Shown: positions 59,986-64,000 of the stretch, one piece after another
How positions within the stretch are numbered: position 1 is the stretch's first letter
Layout of the letters: every line of letters begins with the position of its first letter
DNA from: Inia geoffrensis
Taxonomy: Eukaryota > Chordata > Mammalia > Artiodactyla > Iniidae
Assembly: GCA_036417435.1 (NCBI GenBank)
Contig: CM070903.1
Span: forward strand, 78,237,501 to 78,301,500
DNA length: 64,000 nucleotides
Direction of reading: 5' to 3'
Position numbers and translations under genes: made by a program
The notes under the pieces: generated by a model
What the model was told of the DNA's origin: nothing
What the model saw: only the letters and a program-made list of their open reading frames with translations
The model's database searches: none

Positions 59986-60129
59986 ATCGCCTCCACATTT
60001 CACACCCACTTCAGAAGCTGGGGAAAATGAGACATTATATAAAAGGAAGATGCCAATCAATCGCAACGTCATACAGCAAGCTATTTATCAAGTGGCCAGA
60101 AAATACCCATGAGCAGTATTAACCTTGGG

Positions 60130-60720
60130 GTTGGAAGGGTTCCCCAAGCGCCGCTCTGACACCCGAGATGCTGGTTTGGGTTTTTCCTGACCCTACGCCC
60201 TGGCTCCCGGGCCAACCTGTGCGCCCCGCCCTGCCCGGCAGCTGCGTGCCTCGCGCGGGCAGGAGCCGGGATCGCCCTACCAGTCCGGGCGGCGCGGTCA
60301 CTGCGGGTCCTGACGCCGGGGCCCGGGGAACGCGCGGCGAGCCGGCACCGGCGCGGGTTTTGAAGCCGCGCTGCGCACCCGGAGGCGGAGCGCCGTGGGC
60401 CTGCCCGGGACCCCGGCCCGCTGGTCCCAGGTCTCGGGAGGCGGTCGCCGATAGTGGCAGTGACTTTGGCTTTGGCCAGATGTCTCCTGACTCACGTCAC
60501 CAGTTTGTAAGCCTCGCACCAAATCAGAGGGCGGCGCTTGCCGGGAGCCCCGGGCGTCACCCGGAGCTCCCTTAGATTAGAACTCGCCTCTCCTAGCTCC
60601 TCCCCTCTGTCCCATTTAAAGCTCCCACCGCCTTTCCCGAAAAATTGAGTGGGCTCAGTTTCTGCAGCGCTTTCTTCCAGGGCAAGATGGTAAGTGAGGA
60701 GCCGGCGTTAGCTAGTCTGC
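60130..60720 (+). promoter_or_regulatory. CpG-rich promoter of the GMNC-like gene
   Basis: An abrupt rise in G+C and CpG density against AT-rich surroundings, ending just inside intron 1. It contains a GC-box-like CCCCGCCC (about 60224-60231), TGACTCA followed by CGTCAC (60488-60500), a TATA-like ATTTAAAG (60614-60621) and TTTCCCGAAA (about 60633), which resembles an E2F half site. The TATA-like word lies 25-35 bp upstream of a plausible start at about 60645. Promoter function is inferred from position. Open frames across the island are composition artefacts. Confidence 0.75.
60645..60689 (+). CDS. GMNC: GMNC exon 1 (5' UTR plus initiator Met)
   Basis: Exon 1 ends gggcaagATG followed by the donor GTAAGTGAGG (from 60690). 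Only the Met codon (60687-60689) is coding, so intron 1 is phase 0. The exon start is a guess from the TATA-like word at 60614. The assignment depends on exon 2: joined to this ATG, it reads as the known GMNC N-terminus with an unbroken frame. GMNC (GEMC1) is a nuclear geminin-family coiled-coil protein upstream of MCIDAS, FOXJ1 and E2F4/5-dependent multiciliogenesis. An unspliced reading would stay open (60645-60992) but shows no recognisable protein. Confidence 0.68.
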
Positions 60721-62241
60721 TGGCGAAACCGGGGGTCTCTGAGGTCTACCAAGCTTTGCCTTCAGAATTTCTTCCACTTTGGAAACAAGATTTCTCTGCT
60801 ACCTGCCAATTAAAACAGGTCTTCCCTCCTGCTCCATCTCTCTTTTCTTCTCCCCTGTCTCCTCCTGGCTTTCACTCTGTCTCTCTTTGTCTCTCTCTCA
60901 TCCTTTCTTCCTCTGTTATTTCTACCCTCTGTACTTTCTCCCAACTTTCCCTTTACACATGTACTCACTTTTCATTCCACCTCTTTCTCTAGATTATGCA
61001 CATATTTGCAAACACTTGAACTTGAGGCTAGGGGTATTTGGGGTTTGTTTTCTTCTCAGATGTCAACTGCATAATAGCTCAGCTTTGATTCCAATAATAA
61101 CCTCAGGGAAAGAGCCTACAAACATGCTTAGAATAAAAGAAATAGCACTTGATAAACTTTTGGAGGAATTTCTTTGGTCTGCACTGCCCACACTGGACTT
61201 GCTTCAAGACTGGACTTTTTCAAGACTTAACTTATTGGGAATGTTAACAAAGTGTGACTTAATTGACTTAACTTTCTTTTTTCCTCTTTTTATTTGTTTT
61301 CTCTCTGTTTATGTTATGCCTGAGAAAGCTCACAAGTCAACAAAAGACTTGTCGTGGTCAAAAAGAGTTTGTCCAAAGCTGGGCTCTGCTGAAATGAATG
61401 GCTTTTACCTGATTAAACACTGACAAATAATTAAGAATGGGTTGTTGTACAAATTAACCCAGGGGGTCTGCATACCTGCCCCTAACTGGACATTTGGAAA
61501 GACTGTGTGTTTGAGGTTTGAGGAAGCTACGGCAGGAGGGTGTTCACTGGCTCAGAACACAGTAGAGAATACATGCCAGGCAGTTAGTAGTGGCAAGATA
61601 ACTTTGGAAAGGCATTGAGATGTAGTGATGGAGAGACCTAGATAGAGCTTCCTGCCTCTGCTAACTAACCTGTTTCAGTAGTATCCAGTAGCATGTAAAA
61701 CCAGAGGAAGAGAGGTAGGAGGAAGGGAGGAATGGAGCAAGTTTATAATTCAGAAACTAAAAACGAAAATAAGGAGGTTAGATTATGTGACGTGTTCTGT
61801 CCATTTCAGCCTTAGCATTCTAAGTTCTTTGTCATTTAAGGTTGTTAGAGATATAATTAAGATGTTTGCTAGAAAGAGTCAAGTAGTTCTTACGTGTTTC
61901 ACTCATTAAGTAGAATTCCTTTTACTTAGATCTTGGGTAGCCTGTTAGATGCCTCAGACCTAGCAACAGAGACTACTCCTAGATATTTACAAGTTTGGTC
62001 CATCTAATACTAGCCTGTTCTTTGCTGAGAGGACCTAAGGAAAGTACTGGGTAAACCAAGGAGCTGATTCCTTTTTAGTAATTATATTTGGACCACTCAG
62101 AATCAATCTAGGATCTATATTTAACACCTTTGCTGTTTTTTATTCATTGCGTATATTTTCTGTTTCTTTCTCCCACTCTTTTCTCCCTCCAAATTCTCAT
62201 CACCCCATCTCTTGGGACCTCCCACATACTGAATTTTACAG
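60690..62241 (+). other. GMNC: GMNC intron 1
   Basis: A 1552-bp intron from GTAAGT (60690) to ttttacAG (62240-62241). A TACTGA word at 62227 could be the branch point. It contains a CT-rich stretch (60820-60990) and no repeat that I recognise. The 214-codon open frame at 60779-61423 lacks domains and splice logic and is not called. Confidence 0.65.
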
Positions 62242-62416
62242 AACACCGTTCTGCCTTGCCAAGACCAGTACTCTGTAGGAGGCCAGAGCTATAATTGCCC
62301 GTATTCCGGTACAACGTCAGAATCTAGTGTTGACGTTTCCACGGATACTTGGGTCTCTTTCTGGGCTGCTGGTCTCCTGGACAACAGAGAGCCCCAACAA
62401 GCACCACAGGCACAGG
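62242..62416 (+). CDS. GMNC: GMNC exon 2 (N-terminal coding exon)
   Basis: 175 nt between a good acceptor (gaattttacAG) and donor (GTAAGT at 62417). It reads 58 codons plus one G (phase 1). The peptide starts, after the exon 1 Met, NTVLPCQDQY, includes SSVDVSTDTW and FWAAGLLDNRE, and ends QQAPQAQ. I recognise this from memory as the N-terminal part of GMNC, where the next residue is E, which agrees with the leftover G. The geminin-like coiled coil is encoded further downstream and is not in the window. There is no stop or indel, so this part is intact. The exon is too short and spliced to stand out as a long open frame, but the splice sites, phase and low-repeat context support it. Confidence 0.78.
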
Positions 62417-64000
62417 GTAAGTTCTGCTCTTCTGCTTTCCTGGTAGACCTGAAGCCCTTTTCCTGTACTCATAGTTGCAAGGCATTACGGGCTGGAACTC
62501 TGTGAAAGAAGGGATGATATGTAAAGTTAAAGAAAGCCCAAAGACTCCTGTATTTTGCAACCTAATAACTTGCTTTTTGTATACTTGCCAAATAGTGAAA
62601 ATGGGCTTCTTCCCGTTGCTCATTGCACAATATGTATTTCTCCCTATACTTTACAGCTCTTGGAGATTTCAGAGTCACTGAGAAAGTTTGGGTGTGGGTC
62701 AATCTTATATAAACAATACTATTGTGATGCTTTTGGAATTAAAATACCAGTTAGAGCTTTTTTTTTTTTTTTTGGTATTCAGGAAAATTTCCCTGGGTAT
62801 GAGAGAGAAGCAAGGAGAAGTACTAACTTAATCTTTTATTTCATAAAGGAAATTCTATGAATAGTGTCTTATAAGTGGAAAGAAAATGATTCCTTTTTGC
62901 GTAAAGAAGACTTCAACTTTGGAGGGAAGTATAACTTTGATGGAAAATTGCACATTAATTTTGCCCTGGGGCTTAGTAAACAGTGTTTATAACTATTAAA
63001 GGAATTTCTGATTAACACTCAAGTTTCTGGAAGAACTCTAAGGCATTTCAGAATTCAACATCTGGACTGTTGGTTCTACCACAGAAGTTTGTTGAATTGG
63101 AGAAAAGACACAAACAAAAAGCCCCCAAATATTGAAACACACTTATATGTAAGGAAGGAAGTTATTCAATTTTAGCTTTTTACCACAAGAAACAGAGAAA
63201 ACAGAATGCCCAAGAATGTGAAACCAGAGTGTATAAAATTGTATTCCTGTCTTCTTGCCCATCGTTCCACTTTAATCAGAAATATTTCAGTAATATTTTA
63301 GTTGAAGTAGAGGAGAGCAAGAGTCAGAACTGTACTAGATGAGGAAAAGAAACTAAAAGTAAACCAAATTAGCATATGCCCAAGCATAGTTCTTATTGGT
63401 AGGCATAATTTGCTGTCAAATATGAAAAGAACAACAAAATCTCTTTGAAAAATCATAAAACACTTTATAGATGATGGCATTTGAAATACATGAGTTTGGG
63501 TACAGTTTTGAGATTTTCAATGAGTTCTTCAGAGAAGCAAGTTCAAATTATTTTGAAGTAGAAAGTTCTATTCCATAGAATTCTGAATATATACTCTCTC
63601 TCAGGCTTAACTGATAGGCAGATAGGCAGAGATTTTTCATCTGGGGAAAAATGGTAACATCAAAAATAGGATTTGACTCTGGAGCCAAACACTATATTAT
63701 TAAGCACTACAGCTTAGAAAATAAGATAAAAACTTGGAAAACATAGTGGAATTGCAATGTAGGCCTACTCGAGGGTGGGACCAATAAACATTTGCATGAA
63801 TTAATAAGGCTGAAAAGACAGTCTTTATAAATTTAGCCAGCAGGAATATATATATATATTAGGAAGGAAGTTGACCTCTGAACTCCTAAAAATTCACCTC
63901 TGTAGCCACCTTGGCATATAGTCTATAAATATTTGTCTTTCATAGCATGCTTGCCCCTTCTGAAAACTTTAAATGTTATTTTCCCATGTGGAGGCAATGG
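62417..64000 (+). other. GMNC: GMNC intron 2 (start), no further exon seen
   Basis: AT-rich after the donor at 62417. I searched for a continuation encoding the next GMNC segment and found none up to the window edge. Contains a T run (62758-62774) and a short TA tract (63846-63860). Confidence 0.6.

Noticed and set aside
60168..60575. 135-codon frame in the CpG island
   Set aside because: Pro/Arg/Gly/Ala-rich composition is typical of a GC-rich promoter read as protein. It lies upstream of the probable transcription start.
60779..61423. 214-codon open frame downstream of the CpG island
   Set aside because: It lies in the predicted intron 1, starts in a CT-rich tract that gives Ser/Leu/Phe repeats, and has no domain.

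Overview
The window is mammalian nuclear DNA, and the repeats point to a cetacean (whale or dolphin). Six tRNA-derived SINEs read as the CHR-1/CHR-2 type typical of Cetacea and their closest relatives. Two near-identical young LINE-1 elements carry the cetartiodactyl type of 3' UTR. MIR, L2, MER5A, Tigger-like and MLT1-like remnants form the ordinary eutherian background. There are no bacterial-type genes, rRNA genes or CRISPR arrays.

Layout. 1-6996 holds L1-A, a nearly complete forward LINE-1 that lacks only about 21 bp of its 5' end, which lies left of the window. It has an intact 1272-aa ORF2 and an ORF1 with a damaged start. 6997-16090 is AT-rich intergenic DNA with old repeats. 16106-21979 is L1-C, an older full-length but decayed forward LINE-1 between 15-bp target-site duplications. 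22000-46757 is gene-poor DNA with decayed L1 pieces, MIR and L2 copies, a MER5A, a Tigger-like element and all six CHR-type SINEs. 46770-54100 is L1-B, a reverse-strand sister of L1-A between 12-bp target-site duplications, with both ORFs broken by 5-bp deletions. 54113-60100 is intergenic again. About 60130-60720 is a CpG-rich promoter.

The only host gene I can support is at the right end. Exon 1 contributes just the initiator Met (ending at 60689, before GTAAGT). Exon 2 (62242-62416) continues in phase for 58 codons. The peptide begins MNTVLPCQDQY and contains VSFWAAGLLDNRE, which I recognise from memory as the N-terminus of GMNC (GEMC1, geminin coiled-coil domain containing), a regulator of multiciliated-cell fate. 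The remaining exons would lie to the right.

I found no new multi-gene system. The most informative signals are in the two young L1 copies. They differ by large 5' UTR modules (five 38-bp monomers in A; a duplicated module of roughly 250 bp in B) and by small coding indels that can be polarised using L1-C. All repeat family names are from memory of consensus sequences and need a RepeatMasker/Dfam run.
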